DNA of 64,000 nucleotides from Pandoraea bronchicola (GCF_902459805.1 NZ_CABPST010000016.1:1-64000); one strand, 5' to 3'; positions 1 to 8,636 are shown, numbered from the stretch's first letter. Program-made: numbers and translations. Notes: generated from the letters alone by a model not told the origin.

Positions 1-277
1 CGTTCGCTGCCGTAGCAACTCACAAGCTCCAAAACCACTAACCACCGGGCTTTCCAGCCCGTCGCCTCAACCGCTTCACCGCTTTCGCTGCGTCGCTGTC
101 GTTGCGAGAGACGAGATATTAGTCACGTTCGGCAAACTGCGCAAGCACTTTGTGAAACTATTTTGTACACGGCGCATTTCCCCGCGTTTCGTCCGCATCA
201 ACGCTGCACGCCTTCATATAGAGAAGACGTCAGACAGAACCAGCGTCGTCCCCGCCGCCTTTGGCACAATAGCGGGC
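1..277. other. non-coding left edge
   Basis: I find no convincing gene here. A short hairpin (CGGGCT-TTCC-AGCCCG, 46-61) may be a remnant of a terminator for a gene left of the window, but no T-run follows. The rest must hold the promoter of the kinase gene that starts at 278; I could not pick out a clear -35/-10 pair. Confidence 0.4.
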
Positions 278-1288
278 ATGAACTCCGATCTTTCCCCCGA
301 CGCCTCCGGGCACAAGCATCCCTTCGCAGCCTTGCTGCCCGACGTTGTCATTACCGCCGTCGAGCAATTGGGCAGCTACAGCGATGGGCGTATGCTCGCA
401 CTCAACAGTTATGAGAACCGCGTCTATCAGATAGGGATGGAAGACGGGCCGCCCCTGATCGCCAAGTTCTACCGCCCCGAGCGCTGGACCGACGACGCCA
501 TTCTGGAAGAGCACGCCTTCACGCAAGCGCTCGCCGAGCGCGAAATCCCCGTCGTCGCACCTCTGGAGATTCAGGGCAAGACCCTGCACCATTTCGACGG
601 ATTCCGCTTCGCGCTCTTCCCTCGGCGTGGCGGTCGCGCCCCGGAGCTACAAGACCCCGACACGCTCAACTGGCTCGGCCGGTTTCTCGGACGCATCCAC
701 GCACTCGGTGCCGCTCAGCCGTTCCAGCACCGCCTCACCCTGGATATCGACAGCTACGGACACGCCCCCGTCGACTACCTGTGGACGAGCCACTTCATCC
801 CCGTCGACTTGCGCGACGCCTGGCGCAGCATCGTTGACCTGGCGCTTGCCGGCATCGCCCGCGCCTACGAGCGTGCGGGAGACGTGAAGCTACTGCGCGC
901 GCACGGTGACTGCCATGCCGGCAACGTTCTGTGGACCGACGCCGGCCCTCACTTTGTCGACTTCGACGACACCTGCATGGCCCCGGCGATGCAGGATCTG
1001 TGGATGCTGCTTTCGGGCACACGCCCGGAGATGACCGCCCAGTTGGACGAAGTGCTCTCCGGCTATGAAGACTTTGCCGAGTTCAACCCGCGAGAGTTAC
1101 ACCTGACGGAAGCCTTGCGAACACTGCGGTTGCTCCATTACAGCGCCTGGCTGGCGCGCCGCTGGGATGATCCCGCGTTCCCCGCGGCCTTCCCCTGGTT
1201 CAACACGCAACGCTATTGGCAGGACCGCATTCTTGAGTTGCGCGAACAGGTCGCCCTCATGGACGAGCCGCCACTGATCTGGCGCTGA
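278..1288 (+). CDS. srkA: SrkA/YihE-type serine/threonine protein kinase
   Basis: Stress-response kinase A family (APH fold), a cytoplasmic kinase that in E. coli protects cells from stress-induced death. The product from this ATG is 336 aa, close to the roughly 328 aa of the E. coli protein. The open frame extends upstream to 152, but the extra 42 residues look nothing like the family, so I chose the ATG at 278. The kinase signatures are visible: HGDCHAGN (catalytic loop, from about residue 209) and FVDFDD (metal-binding DFD, about residue 228). It stands alone on the plus strand and converges on the next gene with a 40-bp gap. Family assignment is firm; the physiological substrate is unknown. 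Confidence 0.9.
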   Translation: MNSDLSPDASGHKHPFAALLPDVVITAVEQLGSYSDGRMLALNSYENRVYQIGMEDGPPLIAKFYRPERWTDDAILEEHAFTQALAEREIPVVAPLEIQGKTLHHFDGFRFALFPRRGGRAPELQDPDTLNWLGRFLGRIHALGAAQPFQHRLTLDIDSYGHAPVDYLWTSHFIPVDLRDAWRSIVDLALAGIARAYERAGDVKLLRAHGDCHAGNVLWTDAGPHFVDFDDTCMAPAMQDLWMLLSGTRPEMTAQLDEVLSGYEDFAEFNPRELHLTEALRTLRLLHYSAWLARRWDDPAFPAAFPWFNTQRYWQDRILELREQVALMDEPPLIWR

Positions 1289-1328
1289 TCGGCCAGCGAT
1301 CCCCGCCACACCGCCACACCGCCCGCAC

Positions 1329-1787
1329 TCACCACCATCGCCACATGGCGAACGCGAGTGCGGCGGCGACACACCACTCCGCAGCCGACCCCGTCGTGAC
1401 ATACAGCGGCGAGCGAAAGCGCGTGCGCAACGGCCAGCAAAGCGGCACCCCGGAAGGCGTGAGCCAATCTGCCAGAAGATGCGACAGATACCCGGCACAT
1501 AGCGCGATCGCCCAGGCAGGCACTCGTCCCCATCCATATAGACAGGCGACGACCGCCAGCACCGGCAGCAACAGCGAATGCGTCATGCCACGATGTCCGA
1601 ACACACCGGAAATCGCGAGTGAGAGCGGCGCGACGCGGCGCCCCAACAGGCTCTTTGGATGATCGACGTCGGGAAGCAACGCACCGACGAGTGTCAGAGG
1701 CCACGCATGGACGCTAGCGGCCCATCCGGTGCGATGCATCAGCCAGGTCGCGCCGATACCGAATATGAGATGACTTCTGGCTTGCAT
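1329..1787 (-). CDS. YdjM-family inner-membrane metal-dependent hydrolase
   Basis: A 152-aa integral membrane protein of the YdjM/DUF457 family. The N-terminal motif is MQARSHLIFG, followed by hydrophobic segments and the conserved histidines and aspartates GALLPDVDHPKS, HRGMTHS and GYLSHLLADWLTPSG, which form a putative metal site at the membrane face. In E. coli, ydjM is an SOS gene; I looked upstream for a CTG-N10-CAG LexA box and did not find a convincing one. The function is predicted from the family only. It converges with the srkA-type gene. Confidence 0.85.
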   Translation of the reverse strand: MQARSHLIFGIGATWLMHRTGWAASVHAWPLTLVGALLPDVDHPKSLLGRRVAPLSLAISGVFGHRGMTHSLLLPVLAVVACLYGWGRVPAWAIALCAGYLSHLLADWLTPSGVPLCWPLRTRFRSPLYVTTGSAAEWCVAAALAFAMWRWW

Positions 1788-2054
1788 GAAAGACCGGCGG
1801 CGATGCGCGGGAAGGCCTCGCGCATCTGAAGAGGGGGCCGAAGTCTACCACCGGGCACACATCACTGGCATCTGCGTGACTCCCTGCGCCGATCACATCG
1901 AAAACGGGAACGCAACGCTCGAGAGCGACAACGCGCAAATACGCCACATCCCGCGCGATTCGATTGACGGTGTCACACACGGCCCGTACGATCCGCCCGA
2001 CGGATTTCCAGACTTTCGCGCCCAGACGAGCGAATCGCCCCGCAGGAGTTTTTG

Positions 2055-2783
2055 ATGAAGAAGTTTCTGATCCTTGCCGCAGCACTGACACCCCTTGCCG
2101 CACAGGCCGCGAACCCGCTCGTCACGGACGACACCGGCACGCAGGACACCGGCAACTGGCAGCTCGAGCTGAACAGCGAATGGACGACGCAGCAGACGGC
2201 GCGCCAGCAGCAGTGGAACAACACGCTCACCTATGGCGTGCTGCCCAACCTCGATGTTGCGATCCAGGCCCCCTACCAACGCACCCGCCCTGACGGCGAC
2301 GGCTGGACCAACGGCTTCTCCGACCTCCAGTTGCAGGCCAAATGGCGTTTCCTCGAAGGCGAGCAATGGAGCCTTGGCCTGAAGCCTTTCGTCACACTGC
2401 CAACGGCCAGCCGCGACCGCAGTCTTGGCAACGGCCGCGCGACGACCGGCGCGAACCTGCTGATGCAATACAACCTCGATCGCTGGACATTCCTCGCCAA
2501 CGCGGGCTACACATGGAACAACAACGGCATCGGCAATCGGCAAAGCCTGTGGAATGCTTCCACGGCCGTGCTTTTCAGTGCGACGGACACGCTGCGTCTG
2601 GTGGCTGACGTTGGCCTTGCGACCAATGCGGACACCACCACCCAAACGAAACCGGCCTATGCACTGGTCGGGGCAATCTACAGCCCGACCAAGGATCTCG
2701 ATCTGGATGTCGGCTACAAACGCGGCCTGAATCCCGCGTCGATCTCTCACTCGGTGCAGGCGGGCGTCACCATTCGCTGGTAA
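2055..2783 (+). CDS. predicted outer-membrane channel/transporter-like protein
   Basis: A 242-aa exported protein with a clear Sec signal peptide (MKKFLILAAALTPLAAQAA, cleavage about residue 19) and a long series of amphipathic beta strands ending in an aromatic residue (SVQAGVTIRW), typical of outer-membrane barrels. It resembles the MetA-pathway-of-phenol-degradation/transporter-like family (PF13557) of putative outer-membrane porins; this is recognition by style, not by search. The start is ATG 2055, supported by AGGAG at 2044-2048; the TTG just before it is not needed. It stands alone, followed by a hairpin terminator. Its substrate cannot be inferred from the neighbours. Confidence 0.7.
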   Translation: MKKFLILAAALTPLAAQAANPLVTDDTGTQDTGNWQLELNSEWTTQQTARQQQWNNTLTYGVLPNLDVAIQAPYQRTRPDGDGWTNGFSDLQLQAKWRFLEGEQWSLGLKPFVTLPTASRDRSLGNGRATTGANLLMQYNLDRWTFLANAGYTWNNNGIGNRQSLWNASTAVLFSATDTLRLVADVGLATNADTTTQTKPAYALVGAIYSPTKDLDLDVGYKRGLNPASISHSVQAGVTIRW

Positions 2784-2844
2784 GCGCCGCCGCCCGGCAG
2801 AGCGGCGCGCGCATCGCGATTTCCTTCGCGCGCAAGATGCCGGG

Positions 2845-2870
2845 AAAATGCACGCCTCGTGCATGATTTT
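2845..2870 (+). terminator. intrinsic terminator after the barrel gene
   Basis: Hairpin AAAATGCACG-CCT-CGTGCAT followed by GATTTT. The 7-bp core (2848-2854 with 2858-2864) is perfect and the flanking A and T runs extend it. A second GC-rich hairpin without a T run lies closer to the stop (GCGCCGC 2784-2790 with GCGGCGC 2802-2808). Confidence 0.6.
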
Positions 2871-2902
2871 CGGGAAGTTCATAAAACAAATGTCATAAAC
2901 GC

Positions 2903-2932
2903 TTGACACAATGCGCAGAATTCCCGTAATAT
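2903..2932 (+). promoter_or_regulatory. sigma-70 promoter of tRNA-fMet
   Basis: TTGACA at 2903-2908, an 18-bp spacer, then TAATAT at 2927-2932. The expected start point is about 2939, a few bases before the mature tRNA at 2946. This is a near-consensus housekeeping promoter. Confidence 0.85.
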
Positions 2933-2945
2933 TCAATTCTTCAGA

Positions 2946-3022
2946 CGCGGGGTGGAGCAGTCTGGCAGCTCGTCGGGCTCATAACCCGAAGGTCACAGGT
3001 TCAAATCCTGTCCCCGCAACCA
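2946..3022 (+). tRNA. initiator tRNA-fMet (CAU)
   Basis: A 77-nt tRNA with encoded CCA. The anticodon is CAT within CGGGCTCATAACCCG. Two features mark it as the initiator: the first base C cannot pair with A72 (acceptor arms CGCGGGG and CCCCGCA), and the anticodon stem has three consecutive G:C pairs (GGG/CCC). The T arm is GGTTCAAATCC-like. It is transcribed alone, with its own promoter upstream and terminator downstream. Confidence 0.97.
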
Positions 3023-3030
3023 AATTCGAA

Positions 3031-3064
3031 AGCCCGTCGATCGCAAGATCGACGGGCTTTTGTC
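3031..3064 (+). terminator. intrinsic terminator of tRNA-fMet
   Basis: A 12-bp perfect stem (AGCCCGTCGATC, 3031-3042, with GATCGACGGGCT, 3047-3058) closed by a GCAA tetraloop and followed by TTTTGTCTTT. It begins 8 nt after the CCA end. Confidence 0.92.
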
Positions 3065-3188
3065 TTTCCGGGTGGCCGTATCGCAGACGTTGAAGCGGGC
3101 GCGCCCAGCCCCCTTCAAATAGACGAAGCCGCTGAGCGGTCGTGATAGAGTCGGCCATCCTTCTCTATCTTCTCTATCGCGTAGCCAT

Positions 3189-3830
3189 ATGTCACCTTCC
3201 GTTGAACGTGGGCCCGCCGATTCAACCGATCGTCCATCGGGCGTGGACAGCGCCGCCAGCGCGCACAGCATGCCCCTCTCTCCCGCGAAAACCGCCCTGC
3301 TGGTCATGCATTACCAGACCGACATCATGGCGCTATTCCCGTCGGTCGCGCCCACGCTCCTGTCCAACACGCGCCAGCTTTGCGACGCTGCTCGCGCCAA
3401 GGGCATCAGCGTCTATTTCGCCAAGATTCACTTTAGCCCAGGCTATCCGGAAGTCAGTCCGCTGAACCGGAACGGACAAGGCATCAAGCAACTAGGGCGC
3501 TTCGTTGAAGACCGGATCTCGCCCGAACTCGGCCAGCGGGCTGATGAGCCGCTCATCATCGCGCATCGCGCCAGCGTGTTCTACGGCACCGACCTGCAAG
3601 TGCGGCTTTCGGCGCAGGGAATCGATACGCTGCTGATGGTGGGCATTGCCTCGACTGGCGTGATGTTGTCGTCAATCGCATACGCGAGCGATGCCGACTT
3701 CCGCTTGTTCACCGTCAAGGACTGCTGCTACGACCCGGATCAGGTCGTGCACGATCATCTCTTCTCGACGGCCTTCGACTCTCGCACAACGGTGCTTTCG
3801 CTGGCCGATGCATTGGAACTACTGGCCTGA
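3189..3830 (+). CDS. isochorismatase-fold protein, atypical active site
   Basis: A cysteine-hydrolase/isochorismatase superfamily protein of 213 aa. Starting at the internal ATG at 3270 would give 186 aa, closer to the usual family length, and neither start has a good ribosome site. The fold signatures align by eye: ALLVMHYQTDI (family ALLVIDMQNDF), ASVFYGTDL (family SAFxGTxL) and LLMVGIASTGVMLSSI (family LVVxGxATDxCVxxT). In this alignment the catalytic Asp is His, the Lys position is occupied by HR, and the nucleophilic Cys is Val. The protein may therefore not be a standard amidohydrolase. No operon partners. Confidence 0.75.
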   Translation: MSPSVERGPADSTDRPSGVDSAASAHSMPLSPAKTALLVMHYQTDIMALFPSVAPTLLSNTRQLCDAARAKGISVYFAKIHFSPGYPEVSPLNRNGQGIKQLGRFVEDRISPELGQRADEPLIIAHRASVFYGTDLQVRLSAQGIDTLLMVGIASTGVMLSSIAYASDADFRLFTVKDCCYDPDQVVHDHLFSTAFDSRTTVLSLADALELLA

Positions 3831-3847
3831 GCGACGGTCTGCGGCGC

Positions 3848-4816
3848 TCACTCAGCGCGACGCCAGAACCGTTGCTCAACCACTTTGCTTCCCCATTGGT
3901 CACCCTCCGACTCGTCGGTCAGCCGAAAGCCGAACGACTCATACAGATGGCGGGCCGCATCCAGCCCCTTGAACGTCCACAGGTAGGTCTCGCGAAAACG
4001 CTCGTCGACAAAGCGCATCGCTTGCGACATCAATTGCCGCCCAACACCGGAACCGCGCAACGAATCGTCGACGATGAACCATCGCAGATGCGCGATGCGG
4101 GTCGCCTCATTCCCGTCGATGGCCAGAGAGGCGAGCGTCCGGCCATTTTCAACGTATCGCCATAGGGCTTTACCGTCGGCCGGCAGCGCGCCTGCAAACT
4201 CGGCAAGCTCCGTGGCCACCTTCTTCTCGAAGAACGCCCCGAATCCCCAATGCGCCGAGTAAAAACGGGCGTGCAGGCCGGCAATGTCGCCGATGCAACC
4301 CGGTTGATACCCTTGCACGATTTGTGCGGACACATCACCGTCGGCTGCGCCTTGGGCTGCGTTGTCCTGTGCGAGCGCGTCGGCATACAGCGCGAGTGAC
4401 CGGACCAACGCCGCCTGATCCGCCGGCACGATCCGCCGCAGCGCGCTGGACACCTGCTCCGTCGCAAAGCGGTCGATCTTCTTCCGGAGCGCCTGCCCGG
4501 CATCCGTCAGATAGAGTTCAGACGAACGCGCGTCTTCATTGGCCGTTATGCGCCTCACGAGACCGCCCGCCTCGAGCTTGGCGAGTTGGCGGCTCGTGTT
4601 CGATTTGTCCAGCCGCAGGAGATTACCGAGGTCTTTGGCGCTGATCCCCGGCGCCGCCCCGATTTCGATGATGGCGTGCACTGCGGATGGCGCAAGATCG
4701 CTGCCCGCCAGCGTCGTTCGCATGAACCCCAGTTCGCGAACCAATCTGCGCGAAAAGTCCCGGAGTGCCTGAATCTCCGCTTCGCGAGGCTTGCCGGGAA
4801 GATCGACGAGGTCCAT
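3848..4816 (-). CDS. MarR-GNAT fusion regulator/acetyltransferase
   Basis: A 322-aa bifunctional protein. Residues 1 to about 150 form a MarR winged helix ([20 protein letters not shown], then [14 protein letters not shown] and the wing region [15 protein letters not shown]). The C-terminal half is a GNAT N-acetyltransferase, with the acetyl-CoA loop RGSGVGRQL and the [20 protein letters not shown] segment. The frame is open further upstream, but the ATG at 4816 begins the MarR-like sequence and lies just downstream of two operator-like palindromes. Family members are typically autoregulated and may acetylate a small amine; the substrate is unknown here. Confidence 0.88.
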   Translation of the reverse strand: MDLVDLPGKPREAEIQALRDFSRRLVRELGFMRTTLAGSDLAPSAVHAIIEIGAAPGISAKDLGNLLRLDKSNTSRQLAKLEAGGLVRRITANEDARSSELYLTDAGQALRKKIDRFATEQVSSALRRIVPADQAALVRSLALYADALAQDNAAQGAADGDVSAQIVQGYQPGCIGDIAGLHARFYSAHWGFGAFFEKKVATELAEFAGALPADGKALWRYVENGRTLASLAIDGNEATRIAHLRWFIVDDSLRGSGVGRQLMSQAMRFVDERFRETYLWTFKGLDAARHLYESFGFRLTDESEGDQWGSKVVEQRFWRRAE

Positions 4817-4832
4817 GAGTGATCCCAAAAAG

Positions 4833-4869
4833 GTTGCGCAATGCAACCAATGTAGTTGCGACACGCAAC
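4833..4869 (-). promoter_or_regulatory. tandem palindromic operator of the MarR-GNAT gene
   Basis: Two 15-bp palindromes with identical arms: GTTGCGCAATGCAAC (4833-4847) and GTTGCGACACGCAAC (4855-4869), i.e. GTTGC-N5-GCAAC twice. Their centres are 22 bp apart, two helical turns, and the nearer one ends 16 bp from the start codon. This is the expected layout for cooperative binding of two dimers of the adjacent MarR-type regulator. The assignment to this regulator is an inference from position. Confidence 0.75.
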
Positions 4870-4919
4870 TTATGCAAGCCCGACAGAATTCGATTGATAT
4901 CGTGGCCGCTGATGAACGG

Positions 4920-5333
4920 TCACTGGCCCTCGGTGCCAAAAAGACCGTGGGCGTCCAGAATGGCGTAGGCAATCTCGGGGCGCTGATCGAGACAGCGGCG
5001 GATGGCGGCAGGAATCGCCGCGTGGGTCTTCCGGCAAAGTCCTGGCTGCGCTTCCAATCGGATAACGATGCCGCGAACCGTGCGAACTTCGTTCGGACTC
5101 GGCGCAATCCGCAGCGCAATGCCAAGCTGGGTATGCATGCGCTGCGCCACGCGCAGCAAGTCGGCGTAGCTGGTGAGCGATTCGATGTGCGCCACCAGCC
5201 GCTTCTCCTCCGCTTGCGTCAGACGCAAGATCCGGCGATCACCGTTCGGATCCTGCATGAGACGCTCCCGCTCGCAGGTGCAGGCACCGGGCGGGCACTC
5301 CGTACGAATCGGGAAAAGGGTTTCGTCGAGCAT
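4920..5333 (-). CDS. conserved hypothetical protein, cysteine-rich N-terminus
   Basis: A 137-aa soluble protein with no signal peptide or membrane segment. The N-terminus is cysteine-rich ([15 protein letters not shown]), followed by a helical body with [20 protein letters not shown] and a C-terminal segment [21 protein letters not shown] recognise it only as a hypothetical of the type found in Burkholderiaceae, and assign no function. The C-x4-C-x-C cluster could bind a metal, but there is no second cluster except a single Cys in PGLCRKT and one in RRCLDQ. It is divergent from yjdM. Confidence 0.6.
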   Translation of the reverse strand: MLDETLFPIRTECPPGACTCERERLMQDPNGDRRILRLTQAEEKRLVAHIESLTSYADLLRVAQRMHTQLGIALRIAPSPNEVRTVRGIVIRLEAQPGLCRKTHAAIPAAIRRCLDQRPEIAYAILDAHGLFGTEGQ

Positions 5334-5564
5334 CTTGAAGACGGGGATCGGATTGCCGGGATTGCCGCAGCACCGCTATCGTCGGCGACTCAAGTATCCC
5401 CATTATGTCGCGGTGAATCCATTAGGGAAGTCCGCGTGGCGGGGCGACGACGCCTCCGTCGCCGAGTGGATGCCGTGAGAAATCGCATGAGGAAGGCAAA
5501 TTATCAGACAGCGTTATACTCTCGCGCTCTTATTGTCTTCGTCACTTCTCAGGGACTTCATCAA

Positions 5565-5906
5565 ATGAGCGCACTGCCCCCTTGTCCGAAATGCAACTCC
5601 GAATTCACCTATGAGGATGGAGGTCTGTGCATCTGCCCGGAATGTGCTCACGAATGGTCGGCACAAGACGCCTCCCCTGTGGAAGCGACCGAGCGCGTCT
5701 TCCGCGACGCCACTGGCGCCATTCTGCAGAATGGCGACACCGTGACCGTCATCAAGGATCTGAAGCTGAAGGGTTCAGGCGGCGTGATCAAGATGGGCAC
5801 CAAGGTGAAGAACATCCGGCTGGTCGATAGCGACCACGATATCGATTGCAAGATCGACGGCTTTGGCGCGATGAGCCTGAAGTCGGAGTTCGTCAAAAAA
5901 GTGTGA
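5565..5906 (+). CDS. yjdM: YjdM/PhnA zinc-ribbon protein
   Basis: A 113-aa protein of the YjdM (formerly PhnA) family. The N-terminal zinc ribbon has two CxxC pairs (CPKCNSEF and [10 protein letters not shown]), and the C-terminal domain carries the diagnostic [14 protein letters not shown] and [12 protein letters not shown] motifs. Despite the old name there is no evidence that the family degrades phosphonates, and no phn genes are nearby. The start at 5565 gives the canonical [10 protein letters not shown] beginning; the ribosome site (AGGGA) is weak. A TATACT at 5515-5520 could be its -10 box. Confidence 0.92.
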   Translation: MSALPPCPKCNSEFTYEDGGLCICPECAHEWSAQDASPVEATERVFRDATGAILQNGDTVTVIKDLKLKGSGGVIKMGTKVKNIRLVDSDHDIDCKIDGFGAMSLKSEFVKKV

Positions 5907-5966
5907 CCTGACTCCACTCGCGCCGCGCAAGCGTCGCGCTCGATGCCACGGTGAGCGCTCGGCCGT

Positions 5967-7145
5967 TCACCGCGCCCGAATCGCGAACCCGTCGACGTAG
6001 GCGCGTAAGCCTGCGGCCTCGGCCGCCCCCCAGACCTTGCCGTCGCAAAGCACCTCGCTCGCAGGTGACGACACCACCGGCACCCCTTCGGCCCGCGCCG
6101 CCGCCTCGAACAACGCTGTCTGATTCACCTGGGCCGCCGTCTGCGCGGCACCGGTCACCGTCTCGGCCCCCACCATACCCCAGCGGCGGTACTGCGAGAT
6201 GAACCACATCCCATCCGACGGATGCGGGTAATTCACTGCGCCTTCATCGAAGAAACTCACCGCGAGCAGGGCGTGCCGCCCTTGCAGGCGTCCGAAGTCC
6301 CCCAGCAGACGCGCCGCAATCAGATCGCGCGGCGCACCGACCCAGGCCGGTTCGGCCAGCCATCCTGCCGCTTCCGCCCGATGCCCGGGCATATCCAGCC
6401 AGCGGCATGCGCTGAGTAGCGTGCGCACCAGCGCCTGCGCCGTTCGCGGGTAGCGGGCGACGAAATCCCGGCGGCACGCGAGCACCTTTTCAGGATGATT
6501 CGGCCAGATGTCGCTCGACACGGCGACCGTGCGCCCCAGCCCGCGCGCCTGCGCCACCGCGTGCCAGGGCTCACCGCAGCAAAAGCCGTCGAGTCCGCCC
6601 TCCTCCATCGCGGCCACCATATGCGCCGGAGGAATCACGATGCTCGACACCTCCGAGAGCGGGTCGATGCCCTGCGCGGCAAACCAGTAGTTGAGGAACA
6701 TCGCGTGCGTGCCCGTCGGGAACGTCTGCGCGAAGACCGGCTTGCGCCCGAGCGATGCCAGCGCCTCGCGCAAGTCGCCCGTACGCGTTATCGCGTCAGC
6801 CAGCGACGGCGTCACTGTCACAGCCTGTCCGTTGCGATTGAGCACCATGAGCACCGCCATGTCTTCGCGCGGCCCGCCAATGCCCAACTGCACCCCGTAC
6901 ACGAGGCCATACAACGAATGCGCGGCGTCCAGCTCGCCCGTGAGCAACTTGTCGCGCACGGCCGCCCACGACGACTCGCGGCTCAATTCCAGCGTCAAGC
7001 CGTGCTCGTGCCCGAGCTCCAGACGCTTGGCCACGACCAGCGGCGCTGCATCGGACAACGCGACGAACCCCACGCGCAAATGACGTTTCTCTGGCGCACC
7101 GTCCGGCGATTGCGCGTCAGAAGCCAACCATGATGACGTCGACAT
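5967..7145 (-). CDS. nasS: NasS-type nitrate sensor (NrtA/CmpA-like binding protein)
   Basis: A 392-aa protein of the NrtA/CmpA periplasmic-binding family that lacks a signal peptide, so it should be cytoplasmic. Family landmarks include RVGFVALSDAAPLVVAKR, ELDAAHSLYGLVYG, FPTGTHAMFLNYWFAAQG, GFCCGEPWH and YPHPSDGMWFISQYRRWG. In NasS/NasT systems, NasS holds NasT inactive until nitrate or nitrite binds. It is the last gene of the leftward nitrate operon, 9 bp after nasT. The alternative reading, a transporter component, is unlikely because no permease or ATPase is present and the export signal is missing. Confidence 0.88.
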   Translation of the reverse strand: MSTSSWLASDAQSPDGAPEKRHLRVGFVALSDAAPLVVAKRLELGHEHGLTLELSRESSWAAVRDKLLTGELDAAHSLYGLVYGVQLGIGGPREDMAVLMVLNRNGQAVTVTPSLADAITRTGDLREALASLGRKPVFAQTFPTGTHAMFLNYWFAAQGIDPLSEVSSIVIPPAHMVAAMEEGGLDGFCCGEPWHAVAQARGLGRTVAVSSDIWPNHPEKVLACRRDFVARYPRTAQALVRTLLSACRWLDMPGHRAEAAGWLAEPAWVGAPRDLIAARLLGDFGRLQGRHALLAVSFFDEGAVNYPHPSDGMWFISQYRRWGMVGAETVTGAAQTAAQVNQTALFEAAARAEGVPVVSSPASEVLCDGKVWGAAEAAGLRAYVDGFAIRAR

Positions 7146-7154
7146 GAGCAGTGT

Positions 7155-7814
7155 CTACCCCAGTAATTCGGCAATCGAGACGAGTTGGCGCGCCACTTCG
7201 ACGAGCTTCTCGCCCTGGTCCATCGCCCGTTTGCGCAGGATGGCATACGCCTCCTGCTCGGAAATCCTACGTCGCTCCATGAGCAATCGCTTGGCACGGT
7301 CGATCAGCTTGCGGTCGGCCAGTTCGCTCTCGGCCTTGACCAGCCGTGCCCGCAGCTTTTCCTCATGGGCGAAGCGCGCGAGCGCGACTTCGAGAATCGG
7401 TGCGAGCCGGTCGACGGCCAACCCCTCGACAGAGTACGCCGTCACGCCGGCATCGACGGCCGCGCGAATCAGCGACTGATTGCCGTCGGCCGAGAACATC
7501 AGCACGGGGCGCGGCGCCGCCGCGTTCATCACGGCAAGTTGCTCGAGCGTGTCGCGCGACGGCGATTCGGTGTCGATGATGACCACGTCCGGGCGCTCAC
7601 TCTCCACCACACGCGGCAACGCCTGCGGCTTCGCAACTTCCGCCAGCATCTCGCAGCCCAGACGCGCGAGCGCCGCCCGCAACTCGCCAATCGGCTTGTC
7701 GGTGTCGGTGACGAGCAACACGCGCAGCACGCCCGGCGCTCCTGCCGTCTCGAGATCGGGGGGAGCGGGGGGCGAGGCCGTAAGCGTGGCAGGTTTGCGA
7801 GGGGGGATGGCCAT
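7155..7814 (-). CDS. nasT: NasT-type ANTAR antiterminator
   Basis: A 219-aa response-regulator-like protein. A pseudo-receiver domain (VLRVLLVTDTDKPIGEL to about residue 145, with VVIIDTESPS at the phospho-acceptor strand) is followed by a coiled coil and a C-terminal ANTAR domain (IDRAKRLLMERR, ISEQEAYAILRKRAM, VEVARQLVSI). ANTAR proteins bind paired hexaloop RNA hairpins and prevent termination. A matching leader with a hexaloop hairpin and terminator lies upstream of nirB in this same operon, so the target is probably local. The N-terminal 25 residues are Pro/Ala-rich and may not be translated. Confidence 0.92.
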   Translation of the reverse strand: MAIPPRKPATLTASPPAPPDLETAGAPGVLRVLLVTDTDKPIGELRAALARLGCEMLAEVAKPQALPRVVESERPDVVIIDTESPSRDTLEQLAVMNAAAPRPVLMFSADGNQSLIRAAVDAGVTAYSVEGLAVDRLAPILEVALARFAHEEKLRARLVKAESELADRKLIDRAKRLLMERRRISEQEAYAILRKRAMDQGEKLVEVARQLVSIAELLG

Positions 7815-7829
7815 GAAGGATATAACGCG

Positions 7830-8636
7830 TCAGGCTGCCCGGGCGATGACGTCCGGTTCGGCGTGTGTGCAGGCGTCTCCGGTCGCCACGTCGGCACCGG
7901 CAAGCGCGGGCGCTGCCGCCAGCGCCGCCTCACTGACCGCGCCGCCCACGAGCAGGATGGCCGGACTGGCGAAACCCCCAGCGCGCACGTCGGCCGCCAG
8001 ACGCCCCAGCGACGTTACCAGCCGCCGCTCTTGCGGCGTACCGGCCCACTGCACCGCCGCCGCCGGTGTCGTCGCCTCGAGGTGCGCCATCAACGTCTCG
8101 GCAAGCGCTTCGACCCGATTCACCCCCATGTAGATCGCCAACGTGGTGCCCGTCGCGGCGAGCGCAGCCCAGTTGGGTGCACCGCCGTCCTGCCGGTGGG
8201 CGGTGACGAAGGTCACGCCCGCACAGTGATCGCGATGCGTGAGCGACATCCCGAGGCCCGCGGCCGCCGCAAAGGCCGCCGATACCCCATTGACGATCTC
8301 CAACGCCACGCCCGCACGACGCAGCGCCGAGATCTCCTCGCCCGCACGCCCGAACATCAGCGCGTCGCCCCCCTTCACGCGCACCACATGCGCGCCGGCG
8401 CGCGCGAACCGGCACATCAGGCGTTCGATGAAAGCCTGCGGCGTCGACCGGCAGCCTCCGCGCTTGCCCACGGCAATCACGCGCGCCCGCGGTGCGAGCG
8501 AGGCGATCTCCGGATTGGCCAGATCGTCGACGAGCAGCACGTCGGCCTCGCCGAGCACGCGCGCCGCGCGCAACGTGAGCAGATCGAGCGCGCCGGGACC
8601 CGCGCTGAGCAGGGTGACTTTGCCGTTCTTCTTCAT
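7830..8636 (-). CDS. cobA: uroporphyrinogen-III C-methyltransferase (SUMT)
   Basis: A 268-aa enzyme that methylates uroporphyrinogen III to precorrin-2 using S-adenosylmethionine, the first step to siroheme. The family signatures are present: LLSAGPGALDLLTLRAARVL, VGKRGGC, VVRVKGGDALMFGRAGEE and NGVSAAFAAAAGLG, and GMSLTHRD. It has only the methyltransferase domain, without the CysG N-terminal half. Its place between nasA and nasT fits a supply of siroheme for NirB. The C-terminal 25 residues are Ala-rich and variable. Confidence 0.93.
   Translation of the reverse strand: MKKNGKVTLLSAGPGALDLLTLRAARVLGEADVLLVDDLANPEIASLAPRARVIAVGKRGGCRSTPQAFIERLMCRFARAGAHVVRVKGGDALMFGRAGEEISALRRAGVALEIVNGVSAAFAAAAGLGMSLTHRDHCAGVTFVTAHRQDGGAPNWAALAATGTTLAIYMGVNRVEALAETLMAHLEATTPAAAVQWAGTPQERRLVTSLGRLAADVRAGGFASPAILLVGGAVSEAALAAAPALAGADVATGDACTHAEPDVIARAA

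Noticed and set aside
1788-2054. Possible LexA box upstream of the YdjM-type gene
   Set aside because: I looked for CTG-N10-CAG because E. coli ydjM is SOS-regulated, and found no convincing match.
3022-3064. Attachment site for an integrated element at the tRNA-fMet 3' end
   Set aside because: No integrase, no direct repeat of the tRNA 3' end downstream, and normal chromosomal genes on both sides.
4791-5906. Long plus-strand frame that would fuse a 260-residue extension to YjdM
   Set aside because: YjdM has a conserved start at 5565; the upstream part runs antisense to the 4920-5333 gene and through the divergent promoter.
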